DNA from: an uncultured Synechococcaceae cyanobacterium
GTDB lineage: Bacteria; Cyanobacteriota; Cyanobacteriia; PCC-6307; Cyanobiaceae
DNA length: 34,600 nt
Reading direction: 5' to 3'
NCBI GenBank assembly: GCA_903907855.1
Contig: CAIVPT010000105.1
Span: 1 to 34,600, forward strand
The stretch's first letter is position 1. Each line of letters opens with the position of its first letter. The translations under genes were made by a program, and so were the position numbers. Positions 23,655 through 31,720 of this stretch are shown here, in pieces. The notes below the pieces were generated by a model. That model was not told the origin of the DNA, made no database searches, and saw only the letters and a program-made list of their open reading frames with translations.

Positions 23655-24525
23655 CGCCGATGTAGCAGACCGCCAGCACCACCAGGCCGGCTGAGGCCAG
23701 CAGGGCCGGCCGCCGGCCTTGCCAGCCGCGGATCAGACGGGTATGCAGATAGGCGGCGTACACCAGCCAGGTGATCAGAGCCCAGGTTTCCTTCGGGTCC
23801 CAGCTCCACCAGCTGCCCCACGCTTCGTTCGCCCATACCGCCCCACTGACCAACCCCACCGAGAGCAGCAGGAAGCCCACCGTGATCGTCCGGTAGCTGA
23901 GGCTGTCGAGCTGCTCGCTGATGCGAAAGGTGCTACTGCGCAGACTCATGGCCCCCGGCCCATCAGAAGCGAGCTGGGCCTGGCGGTAGCCGCCGCTGCC
24001 GATCGAGCTGCTGCGCAACTCCAGATCCTCGTTGCGCTCGGTGAACAGAACCGCCACCGACAGAAGCGAGCCGACCAGGAGGCCGGCGTAGCTGACCATG
24101 ATCACGCTCACGTGCATCACCAACCAGCTGGAGCGAAGGGCTGGCACCAGGGGGGAAGCCTCCTGCAGCCTCTCCGGAAGGGCAAAGCTGGCGAATGCCA
24201 CGCAACCGAGGGCCAGGGGTGTGGCCGCCGCCGGCACCAGGGGGTTGGGCCAGGACCGCTCCACCAACAGCTGGGTGAAGGTGCCGGCCCAGGCGAGGAA
24301 GCAGAGCGATTCGTAGAGATTGCTGATCGGGAAGTGGCCCGAATCCCACCAGCGCAGCACCAGCTGGGCGGTGAGACAGAGATTGGCTGCGGCCACCAGG
24401 AAGCGCACCAGGGAGCTGACGCGGTCCTGACGCCCCCCACTGAGGGCCCAGAAGCTCAGGGGAAGCACCAGCAGCAGCAGCGCGAAGGCCCCCAGACCGA
24501 GGGCGATGACCGGATCGTTCACCAC
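23596..24525 (-). CDS. ccsA: Cytochrome c biogenesis protein CcsA (system II heme handling)
   Basis: A 309-residue integral membrane protein with about eight helices. The tryptophan-rich heme-handling motif '[18 protein letters not shown]' near residues 241-258 is diagnostic, and conserved histidines are seen in '[15 protein letters not shown]', '[10 protein letters not shown]' and '[10 protein letters not shown]'. With Ccs1 (not in this window) it exports heme and attaches it to lumenal c-type cytochromes such as cytochrome f and c6. The start is GTG 24525, 42 bases after lptF, so it is probably the last gene of the typA-lpt run. Its 3' end overlaps the converging esterase gene. Confidence 0.95.
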   Translation of the reverse strand: MVNDPVIALGLGAFALLLLVLPLSFWALSGGRQDRVSSLVRFLVAAANLCLTAQLVLRWWDSGHFPISNLYESLCFLAWAGTFTQLLVERSWPNPLVPAAATPLALGCVAFASFALPERLQEASPLVPALRSSWLVMHVSVIMVSYAGLLVGSLLSVAVLFTERNEDLELRSSSIGSGGYRQAQLASDGPGAMSLRSSTFRISEQLDSLSYRTITVGFLLLSVGLVSGAVWANEAWGSWWSWDPKETWALITWLVYAAYLHTRLIRGWQGRRPALLASAGLVVLAVCYIGVNLLGIGLHSYGWFFGSEA

Positions 24526-24567
24526 GAGGTTGTCAGACCCCCCCAGTGTGCCGCGCCGTGGGGGAAA

Positions 24568-25809
24568 TCAGCGGCTGGCTTGTCGCAGCAGGGTCAGGCC
24601 GCCCGCCAGCCCCACGAACACCGGCAGCCAGGCAGCCAGGAATGGCGTGAGGGTTCCGGTGATCCCCAGGGAGCTGAAGATGAAGGACATCAGGTAGTAG
24701 CCGAAGATCAGCAGAACGCTGATGCCGAACCCCTGGCTGCGGCTGGTGCGCGAATGGGGCCGTACACCGAGGCTGCTGCCGATCAGGCCGAACACCAGGC
24801 AGATGGCGGGGAAGGCAAACTTTTCCTGAATACGCACCCTCAGGCGGCGGGCCTCCTTGGCGTTACCGGCCTGGCGCTGCAGCCGTTCGGCGGTACGGGC
24901 CTGGCCCACCGTCATCACACTGGGATCGCTGGGTAGCTTGGCCACCTCCAGCGGGTCGCGGCTCAAGGGGTAGCTGTAGCGGTCGAAGCGGGCCGAGGTG
25001 GTGGTGCCGGTGTCGTCATCGACGTTGATGATGCGGCCGTTGCGGAACTCCCAGGCAGCTTGTTGGTCGTTCCAGAGGCCGGTTTCGGCGGTGAGCATCT
25101 GCCGCTGGCCTGGCCGTGAGAAATCAAGAATGGTGACATCTCTCATCTCGCCGCGCAGATGATGGCGGGCATAAAAGATGTGGGTGAGCATCTTCACTTT
25201 CTCCCCTTCTTCCTGGGCGATCTTGCCGAAGCGGGAGTACATGATGTTGCTGCCCTTTTCCGTGGAGATCGCCTTGCCCAGGGCGCGCTCCAGGCTGGTG
25301 GTGGCCGCCAGGTTCGCCCGGGGCACGATCAGGTCGTTAAACACAAATGTCAGCAGGCTCATCGCCAGGGCCAGGGCCAGGGCCGGCACCACCATGCGTT
25401 GGGTGCTCACGCCGACGCTGCGCAATGCGGTGAGTTCACTGCTGCCGGAGAGCCGGCTGAAGGCCAGAAGCGTGGCCATCAGGGTGGCCATCGGGAAGGA
25501 GAGCACCAGGAAGCTCGGCAGGCGCAGCAGCAACACCTGCATGGCCGCGGTGAGCGGCAGGCCGGATTCCGCCACCCGGCGGACCAGCTCGAACACCACA
25601 CCCACCGAGAGGGTGACCGCCGTGAACGCCGCAATGCCGAACAGCAGCGGGCCCATCAGCTCGCCGAGCAGCCAGCGATCCAGAAGCGGCAAACGCTGCC
25701 AGCGGGGTCGCAGCTGGTCGGCCAGGGCGCTGATGCCAGCGGTGGGAATCCTGGGACGTGCGGCCACCCTCTGGGTAGGCGGCAGCGTTGGTGGGCTGAC
25801 TCCCCTCAC
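24568..25809 (-). CDS. LptF/LptG family LPS export permease
   Basis: A 413-residue YjgP/YjgQ-type permease: helices near 52-76, 94-120, 145-163, then a periplasmic beta-jellyroll region (about 165-315) and three C-terminal helices. Pattern 'LLGELMGPLLFGIAAFTAV', 'FLVLSFPMATLMATLLAFSRLSG' and 'SSELTALRSVGVS' (coupling helix region) are typical. Cyanobacteria usually encode one such protein that may form a homodimer in place of LptF/LptG. Start is GTG 25809 overlapping the lptB stop as GTGA, which implies coupled translation. With LptB and LptA it extracts LPS from the inner membrane. Whether to call it LptF or LptG cannot be decided. Confidence 0.92.
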   Translation of the reverse strand: MRGVSPPTLPPTQRVAARPRIPTAGISALADQLRPRWQRLPLLDRWLLGELMGPLLFGIAAFTAVTLSVGVVFELVRRVAESGLPLTAAMQVLLLRLPSFLVLSFPMATLMATLLAFSRLSGSSELTALRSVGVSTQRMVVPALALALAMSLLTFVFNDLIVPRANLAATTSLERALGKAISTEKGSNIMYSRFGKIAQEEGEKVKMLTHIFYARHHLRGEMRDVTILDFSRPGQRQMLTAETGLWNDQQAAWEFRNGRIINVDDDTGTTTSARFDRYSYPLSRDPLEVAKLPSDPSVMTVGQARTAERLQRQAGNAKEARRLRVRIQEKFAFPAICLVFGLIGSSLGVRPHSRTSRSQGFGISVLLIFGYYLMSFIFSSLGITGTLTPFLAAWLPVFVGLAGGLTLLRQASR

Positions 25810-26534
25810 AGCTGGAAGGCCTCCCCGAGGTAATGGCGACGCACCAGCGGATCATGGGCCATCGCCTCCGAGGTGCCGGCGGCCAGGATGCGGCCGTCGG
25901 TGAGGATGTAGGCGCGATCGGTGATCGCCAGGGTTTCGCGCACGTTGTGGTCGGTGATCAGAACCCCCATGCCGCGACTGCGCAGTCCGTCGATCAGCCG
26001 CTGCAGATCGGCCACGGCCATCGGATCCACGCCGGCGAACGGTTCGTCGAGCAGCAGGTAGCGGGGCCCGCCCTCGCCAACCGCCAGGGCGCGGGCCACC
26101 TCGCAGCGCCGTCGCTCGCCCCCGGAAAGCTGGAAGCCACGCCGATGCTGGAAGGCCCCCAGATGGAACTCGCTGATCAGCTCCTCGAGGCGCTCCCCAT
26201 AGCGCTCGCGGGGCGTGCCGCTTTCCTGCAGGGCCAGCCGCAGGTTGTCGCGGACGGTGAGGCTGCGGAACACGCTCGCTTCCTGGGGCAGATAGCCGAT
26301 CCCCAGACGGGCCCGCTGGGGCATTGATCGATCCGCCACGCTCAGGCCATCGAGCAGCACATCGCCGCGGTCGGGGCGCAGCAGGCCGGTGACGAGATTG
26401 AACGTGGTGGTCTTGCCGGCGCCATTGGGGCCGAGGAGGCCGACCACCTCACCGGGTTGGAGGGCGAGACTCACGTCACTCACCAGGGGGCGACCCCCGA
26501 GGGTGATGGCGACCCGATCGAGGGTCAGGCTCAT
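25806..26534 (-). CDS. lptB: LPS export ABC transporter ATP-binding protein
   Basis: A 242-residue ABC ATPase powering LPS export. Walker A 'GLLGPNGAGKTTTFNLVTGLL' region near 32-52, Q-loop 'GIGYLPQEASVFRSLTV' near 78-94 (the 'LPQEASVFR' phrase is typical for LptB), signature 'LSGGERRRCEVARAL' near 135-149, Walker B 'YLLLDEPFAGVDP' near 158-170 and switch His in 'GVLITDHNVRETL'. The ATG overlaps the lptA stop as ATGA and its own stop overlaps the permease start, so the three lpt genes are probably translated in tandem. No unusual features. Confidence 0.96.
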   Translation of the reverse strand: MSLTLDRVAITLGGRPLVSDVSLALQPGEVVGLLGPNGAGKTTTFNLVTGLLRPDRGDVLLDGLSVADRSMPQRARLGIGYLPQEASVFRSLTVRDNLRLALQESGTPRERYGERLEELISEFHLGAFQHRRGFQLSGGERRRCEVARALAVGEGGPRYLLLDEPFAGVDPMAVADLQRLIDGLRSRGMGVLITDHNVRETLAITDRAYILTDGRILAAGTSEAMAHDPLVRRHYLGEAFQL

Positions 26535-27067
26535 GGCAGCAACGGGCTGGGGGCCTGTCCGTTGGCCTGGCGAAGCTTGAGGCGGCTGGTGACCTGGCGG
26601 CCGGCCTGGGGCTCGGCCACGATCCGTTCGCTGTCAAGCCGGTAGGTGAGTTTCTCGGCGCGGATCCGCTGGCCATCGGCATCGACCACGTCCACGTCGC
26701 CGCTGAGGACCAATTTGCCTTCGCGCGAGAAATACTGGGCTTGGCGCGCCGTGGCCACCATGCCCTTCTGCGGGTAGGTGATGCGCACGTTGCCTGTGGC
26801 GGTAACGATGCCCGTGACGTTGTCGGCCTTCTGGCTGTCGGACTCAATGGTGACCATGCTGCTGTCCGGGCTGCTTGCAGGGCTGCTCGCCGCCGGGGGA
26901 AGCGGGGCTGGCTGGGGTGCAGGGGGAGCGCCGAAGGTGCGCGGACTGTCCGCCAGGATCAGACCCCCGGCCAGCATTCCCACCAGCGCAGAGAGGGCGG
27001 TGTGGAGCGATCGCAGGCGAGCCGGGTGGTGCAAGAAGAGTGCGTGGCGAAGGGAGAAGGGCCCCAA
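26531..27067 (-). CDS. lptA: LptA/OstA-like periplasmic LPS transport protein
   Basis: A 178-residue protein with a signal peptide (hydrophobic part about 22-41), a Pro/Ala/Ser-rich linker (47-68) and an OstA-N beta-jellyroll domain from about 70 to 165. The domain opens with 'VTIESDSQKADNVTGIVTATG' region followed by 'VRITYPQKGMVATARQAQYFS' region and 'LVLSGDVDVVDADGQRIRAE', the repeated strand pattern of LptA. It should bridge the periplasm between LptC and LptD. The likely start is TTG 27067, one base after the DUF309 stop; the next Met (26977) would cut into the signal peptide. Its stop overlaps the lptB start. Confidence 0.85.
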   Translation of the reverse strand: MGPFSLRHALFLHHPARLRSLHTALSALVGMLAGGLILADSPRTFGAPPAPQPAPLPPAASSPASSPDSSMVTIESDSQKADNVTGIVTATGNVRITYPQKGMVATARQAQYFSREGKLVLSGDVDVVDADGQRIRAEKLTYRLDSERIVAEPQAGRQVTSRLKLRQANGQAPSPLLP

Positions 27068-27068
27068 T

Positions 27069-27479
27069 TTACCGGCCCCCCTTCCCGGGTTCAGCTAGCC
27101 GGGGGGGCGCCAGATCCGCCAGGGAGCGCTCCTGCTGCAGCGCCAACAATCGCTCGCTGGCGCAGGCCCGCAGGGGCTCCAGGGCTATCCCCAACGCGAC
27201 GTCACCGCAGGGCTCCAGGCGCCCCAGGCCCTCCCCCATCAGCACGGTGGCGCCGCGCCGGTTGCCCCGGTCGTGGTGGAGTTCGGCCACGGCGATCTGG
27301 AGCAGGCCCTGGAGCACCGGACGCATGGGCCCCTGGGTTTCGTGCCAGAGCTCCTCCAAGCCGTCGTGGCAGGCATACCACTCACCCGCGTTGAAGAGAC
27401 GCACGGCCTCCCGAAGGCGGGGATCGGCCAGGAGCCGCTCCTCCTCGCCGCCGGGAGGAGCGGGGGCCGCAGCCCTCAC
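27069..27479 (-). CDS. DUF309 domain protein
   Basis: A 136-residue, helical DUF309 protein. The signature 'FNAGEWYACHDGLEELWHE' near residues 29-47 and 'VLQGLLQIAVAELHHDRGNRRGA' region near 55-77 carry conserved His/Glu residues that look like a metal site or ligand pocket; function of the family is unknown. It starts with GTG 27479 overlapping the typA stop as GTGA, and stops one base before lptA, so it is locked between a translation GTPase and LPS genes. The last 20 residues are Pro/Gly/Arg-rich and variable. Confidence 0.85.
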   Translation of the reverse strand: MRAAAPAPPGGEEERLLADPRLREAVRLFNAGEWYACHDGLEELWHETQGPMRPVLQGLLQIAVAELHHDRGNRRGATVLMGEGLGRLEPCGDVALGIALEPLRACASERLLALQQERSLADLAPPRLAEPGKGGR

Positions 27480-29284
27480 CGCTTGGCTGGCTTGCGGGCC
27501 GGCAGCTTGCGCAGCCGGATCGATTCGGGGGTCACCTCGAGCATCTCATCGGGACCGATGTATTCCAGGGCCCGCTCCAGCGTCATCTGAACGGGGGCCT
27601 GCAGGGTGTCGAGCTCCTCAGCGCCAGCGGAGCGCATGTTGGTGAGCTGCTTGGTCTTGCAGACGTTGATCTCGAGATCCTGGGGGCGGTTGTTTTCGCC
27701 CACGATCATGCCCTTGTAGACCTTGGTGCCGGGCGTGATGAAGAACTGGCCCCGGTCCTCAGCATTTTTGAGGGCATAGAACGTGGCTGCACCCTCCTCG
27801 AAGGCGATCAGCACGCCGTTGCGGCGTGCATCGAAATCACCCTGCATCGCGCGGTAGTCGAGGAAGGAGTGGCTCATGATCCCCTCGCCGCGGGTGGCGC
27901 GGATGAACTCACCCCGGAAGCCGATCAGGCCCCGGGAGGGCACCACGAACTCCAGCTGGGTGCGGCCATCGTTGCTGGTTTCCATGTTCTGCATCTCGGC
28001 CTTGCGGATGCCGAGCTTCTCGATGCAGGCGCCCACCGACTCCTCAGGCACATCGAGCACCAGGGTTTCGAATGGCTCCGAGGGGGTGCCATCGATGGTG
28101 CGGAAGATCACCTGCGGTTGGCTCACCTGGAATTCATACCCCTCGCGCCGCATCGTTTCAATCAGGATGCCGAGGTGGAGCTCGCCCCGGCCGCTCACCG
28201 CCCAGCGGTCGGGCGAATCGGTATCTTCCACCCGCAGGGCCACATTGGTGAGCAGCTCCTTCTGAAGGCGGTCGCGCACCTGGCGGCTGGTGACGAATTT
28301 GCCCTCCTTGCCGGCAAAGGGCGAATCGTTGACCACGAAGGTCATCTGCAGGGTGGGTTCATCCACCTTGATCAGCGGCAGGGCCTCCGGGTTGTCAGGG
28401 CAGGCGATGGTTTCGCCAATGTTGACTTCATCGAAGCCGGCCACGGCCACCAGATCTCCGGCGGCCGCCTCATCGATTTCCACCCGTTGCAGGCCTTGGA
28501 AGCCGAGAAGCTTGCTGATACGGCCGCGCTTGACGCTGCCGTCATCGCGGAGCAGGGCCACGGGCTGGTTGGCACGGATTCGGCCGTTGTGGATGCGGCC
28601 GATCATGATGCGGCCTAGAAAATCGCTGTAGTCGAGCGTGGTTACCTGCATCTGCAGGGGCTTGTTGGCATCGCCGACCGGCGGCGGAACATGGCGCAGG
28701 ATCGCGTCAAACAGGGGACGCATCGTGTCGCTCTCGGTGGCCATATCAGGCTTGGCATAACCGCCCATGCCACTGCCGAAGAGATAGGGGAAATCGCACT
28801 GGTCATCGTCGGCCCCCAGCTCAAGAAACAGGTCGAGAACCTTGTCGACCGCCTGTTCAGGATCCACCCGGGCCCGGTCGATCTTGTTGACGAACACGAT
28901 CGGCCGCAGACCTTTCTCGAGGGCCTTCTTGAGCACGAAGCGGGTTTGGGGCATCGGCCCCTCGTTGGCATCAACGATCAGCAGACAGCCATCCACCATG
29001 CCCAGAACCCGCTCCACCTCACCGCCGAAATCGGCGTGGCCGGGGGTATCGACGATGTTGATGCGGATCCCCTCGTAATCCACCGCGGTGTTTTTGGAGA
29101 GGATGGTGATGCCGCGCTCACGCTCCAGGTCGTTGGAGTCCATCACGCAGGTGGGCACCGCCTCGTTGTCGCGGAAGATTCCGGACTGGGCGAGCAGTGC
29201 GTCCACCAAAGTGGTTTTGCCGTGGTCGACGTGGGCGATGATCGCAATGTTGCGGATCCTGGCGCCTTTGTGCTCGCCGCTCAT
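27476..29284 (-). CDS. typA: Ribosome-associated GTPase TypA/BipA
   Basis: A complete 602-residue translational GTPase of the EF-G class needed for ribosome assembly and stress adaptation. G1 '[17 protein letters not shown]' at 13-29, switch I '[19 protein letters not shown]' near 48-66, G3 '[18 protein letters not shown]' near 76-93 and G4 '[13 protein letters not shown]' near 128-140. The C-terminal BipA domain includes '[20 protein letters not shown]' and '[18 protein letters not shown]'. A plausible -10 TAGAAT lies on the minus strand at 29376-29371, giving a leader of about 80 bases. It is the first gene of the typA-DUF309-lptA-lptB-permease-ccsA run. Confidence 0.97.
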   Translation of the reverse strand: MSGEHKGARIRNIAIIAHVDHGKTTLVDALLAQSGIFRDNEAVPTCVMDSNDLERERGITILSKNTAVDYEGIRINIVDTPGHADFGGEVERVLGMVDGCLLIVDANEGPMPQTRFVLKKALEKGLRPIVFVNKIDRARVDPEQAVDKVLDLFLELGADDDQCDFPYLFGSGMGGYAKPDMATESDTMRPLFDAILRHVPPPVGDANKPLQMQVTTLDYSDFLGRIMIGRIHNGRIRANQPVALLRDDGSVKRGRISKLLGFQGLQRVEIDEAAAGDLVAVAGFDEVNIGETIACPDNPEALPLIKVDEPTLQMTFVVNDSPFAGKEGKFVTSRQVRDRLQKELLTNVALRVEDTDSPDRWAVSGRGELHLGILIETMRREGYEFQVSQPQVIFRTIDGTPSEPFETLVLDVPEESVGACIEKLGIRKAEMQNMETSNDGRTQLEFVVPSRGLIGFRGEFIRATRGEGIMSHSFLDYRAMQGDFDARRNGVLIAFEEGAATFYALKNAEDRGQFFITPGTKVYKGMIVGENNRPQDLEINVCKTKQLTNMRSAGAEELDTLQAPVQMTLERALEYIGPDEMLEVTPESIRLRKLPARKPAKR

Positions 29285-29370
29285 GGGGTCGGGGTCCTGG
29301 GAATGGAATGGGCAGGGGAAAGCTTCTGGCGACTGCGGCCGCGGAACGGGCGAATCTGAAGCGATTCTTG

Positions 29371-29376
29371 ATTCTA
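29371..29376 (-). promoter_or_regulatory. Candidate -10 element of typA
   Basis: On the minus strand TAGAAT matches TATAAT at 5 of 6 positions within an otherwise GC-rich gap, 87 bases before the typA start. No convincing -35 sequence is seen 17 bases upstream, which is common for cyanobacterial promoters. Confidence 0.4.
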
Positions 29377-29434
29377 GACCCCCACCTCCCGGTCCTGGAT
29401 GGGCAGCCGCCGCTTCCTCGGCTGTGCCTTCGTC

Positions 29435-30220
29435 TCAGCGGCTGGCCAGGCCCTGGGCCGGCTCGAACAGCCGCAGGGCTTCGGTGGAGCCTTCGTAGCG
29501 CCAGTGCCAGGGTTCGTAGCTCACGCCCTGGCGATTGGCGCGTGGGAAGGAGAGGGTGAAGTGGTAGCGGTTGGCGTTGGCGGCCAGCCAGCGGAAGGCC
29601 TCCGTGCCCTCAAAGCTCTCGGAAAGGTCGGTGGCGGGCAGCCGGCCATCGCCGAGATCCACCGCGTAGCCGGTGCTGTGCTCGGAGAATCCGGGGGGGG
29701 CACTCACCCGGGCCCGGGTGCGGGCGTCCTGGTTGCGGTCGGCCTTCACATCAAAGAAGAGCTGGTTCTGCAGGGCGCGATCCCTAAAGGCGCTCAGCAC
29801 GCGCAGCTCCACCCCATCGGCGGCGGCGGCCCGCTGCATCTGCCCCAGCGCTTCGGCCGCTTCGCGCCTCAGGGACAGACCCGGACCGATGGCGGTCAGA
29901 CTGGCCGCGGGCGCCTCGGGATAGGGAAAGTGGCCGAGCAGCCGTCCGTCGGCGCTGGGGCGGGCGCCCATGGCTGTCGTCACCGGCGGGGCCAGCAGGC
30001 GCTGGCGCAGGGGAGTCCCCAGCAGAAGGGCGATCAGGGAAGCGCTGACACCGCCGCCTACGACCAGCCAGCGCAGGCCAGAGCCTCGACGCCGCTGGGG
30101 GGAGCCGTGGGGTTGGGAGCGACGGGCGAGCGGAATGTCATCCAGGGGGACCGTCCCGGGGGATCGGGAGCTTCTGGAGGATCGGCCGGTGCGGCCGGTG
30201 CGGGGAGCCCTAGGGGACAC
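29435..30220 (-). CDS. VanY-type D-alanyl-D-alanine carboxypeptidase (M15B)
   Basis: About 261 residues from GTG 30220, the first plausible start in an open frame without Met; start is uncertain. The N-terminal 50 residues are Arg/Ser/Pro-rich (a '[12 protein letters not shown]' repeat), followed by one transmembrane helix (52-68) that anchors the enzyme with the catalytic domain in the periplasm. The M15 zinc site is intact: His181 and Asp188 in '[14 protein letters not shown]', catalytic Glu236 and ligand His239 in '[10 protein letters not shown]'; '[14 protein letters not shown]' is the substrate-side segment. It should trim D-Ala from peptidoglycan stem peptides. No vancomycin-resistance genes are nearby; this is a housekeeping wall enzyme. 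Confidence 0.88.
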   Translation of the reverse strand: MSPRAPRTGRTGRSSRSSRSPGTVPLDDIPLARRSQPHGSPQRRRGSGLRWLVVGGGVSASLIALLLGTPLRQRLLAPPVTTAMGARPSADGRLLGHFPYPEAPAASLTAIGPGLSLRREAAEALGQMQRAAAADGVELRVLSAFRDRALQNQLFFDVKADRNQDARTRARVSAPPGFSEHSTGYAVDLGDGRLPATDLSESFEGTEAFRWLAANANRYHFTLSFPRANRQGVSYEPWHWRYEGSTEALRLFEPAQGLASR

Positions 30221-30340
30221 CGATGCGGGGATACGGCCAGCGCCGATGCTACGGACCCTCGGCAAGTGTGGGCCCACCAACCACCCTGTCTGCGGTGTTA
30301 GCTTCCAGTCAAGGATCCTTTGCCTGGAGCAGGTTTCAAG

Positions 30341-31720
30341 ATGTTGCGAGTCGCGGTGGTCGGCGGTGGCCCGAGCGGATCCTGTGCGGCCGAGGTTTTG
30401 GCCCGCGCCGGTATCGCCACCTGGCTGTTTGAGCGCAAGCTCGACAACGCCAAGCCCTGTGGCGGTGCCATTCCTTTGTGCATGGTCGAGGAGTTCGACC
30501 TGCCGGAATCGATCATCGACCGCAAGGTGCGCAACATGCGCATGATCTCCCCCTCCAACCGGGAGGTGGACATCCATCTGGAGAATCAAGCCGAATACAT
30601 CGGCATGTGCCGGCGCGAGGTGATGGATGCCTTCCTCCGCAATCGAGCCGCAGACCTCGGGGCCCAGCTGGTCAATGGCCTCGTACAGAAGATTGATACA
30701 GGCACCGATCGCCAGGGCCCCTACACCCTCCACTACGCCGACTACAGCAACGGCGAGGCCACCGGTGATCTCAAGTCCCTGGAGGTCGACCTGATCATCG
30801 GTGCCGATGGCGCCAACAGCCGTGTTGCCAAGGCGATGGATGCCGGTGACTACAACGTGGCCATCGCCTTCCAGGAGCGCATTCGCCTACCGAAGGAGGA
30901 GATGGCCTACTACGAAGATCTGGCCGAAATGTACGTCGGCACCGATGTCTCCCCAGACTTTTATGCCTGGGTTTTCCCCAAGTACGACCATGTGGCGGTG
31001 GGCACCGGCACGATGCAGAAGAACCAGTCGCTCATCAAGTCCCTGCAGCAGGGGATCCGCGAACGCGCTGCCAAGCGCCTGGTCAACGGTGAGGTGATCA
31101 AGGTGGAGGCCCACCCGATCCCCGAGCATCCGCGGCCCCGCCGGGTGGTAGGCCGCATGGCCTTGGTTGGTGATGCGGCCGGCTACGTGACCAAGAGCTC
31201 CGGGGAGGGCATTTATTTTGCGGCCAAGAGTGGCCGCATGTGCGCTGAGGAGATCGTGGCGGCCAGCGCCAACGGCACGCGCATCCCCAGCGAGAAAGAT
31301 CTTAAGGTTTATATTAAGAAGTGGGATCGAAAGTACGGCGCTACCTACAAAGTTCTCGAAATCCTGCAAAATATCTTCTATAGCAATGATGCCGCCCGCG
31401 AGGCATTCGTGGAGATGTGCGACGACAAGGATGTGCAGCGTCTCACCTTTGACAGCTACCTCTACAAGCGTGTGGTGGCGATGAACCCCTGGCAGCAGCT
31501 CAAACTCACGGCCAAAACCCTCGCGTCCGTGCTGCGCGGCCAGGCTCTGGCCCCCTTCCGTTATGCCCCGGTGCCCAGCGCCGTGCGCACGGAGGAGGAA
31601 ACCCAGCGCATGCTGGCCGTCCAGACCATCAAGGGCGGCATCCGCATGCCTGCCCGTGCCGATGAGACTCCCGCACCAGAGGCCCCGCTCGAGCGCGAGC
31701 CTGCCCTGTCACGTCCCTGA
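30341..31720 (+). CDS. chlP: Geranylgeranyl reductase ChlP
   Basis: A complete 459-residue FAD-dependent reductase converting geranylgeranyl to phytyl groups for chlorophyll, tocopherol and phylloquinone. FAD motif 'VAVVGGGPSGSCAAEVLA' at 4-21, 'KPCGGAIPLCMVEEFDLP' near 41-58, 'VDLIIGADGANSRVAKAMD' near 150-168 and 'VGRMALVGDAAGYVTKSSGEG' region near 267-287. Start ATG 30341 is preceded by GGAGCAGG, an acceptable ribosome site. The last 30 residues (Pro/Glu-rich) are variable. The 3' end overlaps the converging decarboxylase gene by 12 bases. Codons in 31300-31390 are more AT-rich than the rest, without change in motif quality. Confidence 0.97.
   Translation: MLRVAVVGGGPSGSCAAEVLARAGIATWLFERKLDNAKPCGGAIPLCMVEEFDLPESIIDRKVRNMRMISPSNREVDIHLENQAEYIGMCRREVMDAFLRNRAADLGAQLVNGLVQKIDTGTDRQGPYTLHYADYSNGEATGDLKSLEVDLIIGADGANSRVAKAMDAGDYNVAIAFQERIRLPKEEMAYYEDLAEMYVGTDVSPDFYAWVFPKYDHVAVGTGTMQKNQSLIKSLQQGIRERAAKRLVNGEVIKVEAHPIPEHPRPRRVVGRMALVGDAAGYVTKSSGEGIYFAAKSGRMCAEEIVAASANGTRIPSEKDLKVYIKKWDRKYGATYKVLEILQNIFYSNDAAREAFVEMCDDKDVQRLTFDSYLYKRVVAMNPWQQLKLTAKTLASVLRGQALAPFRYAPVPSAVRTEEETQRMLAVQTIKGGIRMPARADETPAPEAPLEREPALSRP

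Noticed and set aside
29435-30220. Vancomycin resistance (VanY) function
   Set aside because: No vanH/A/X or regulator genes nearby; a general M15B wall carboxypeptidase is the simpler reading.
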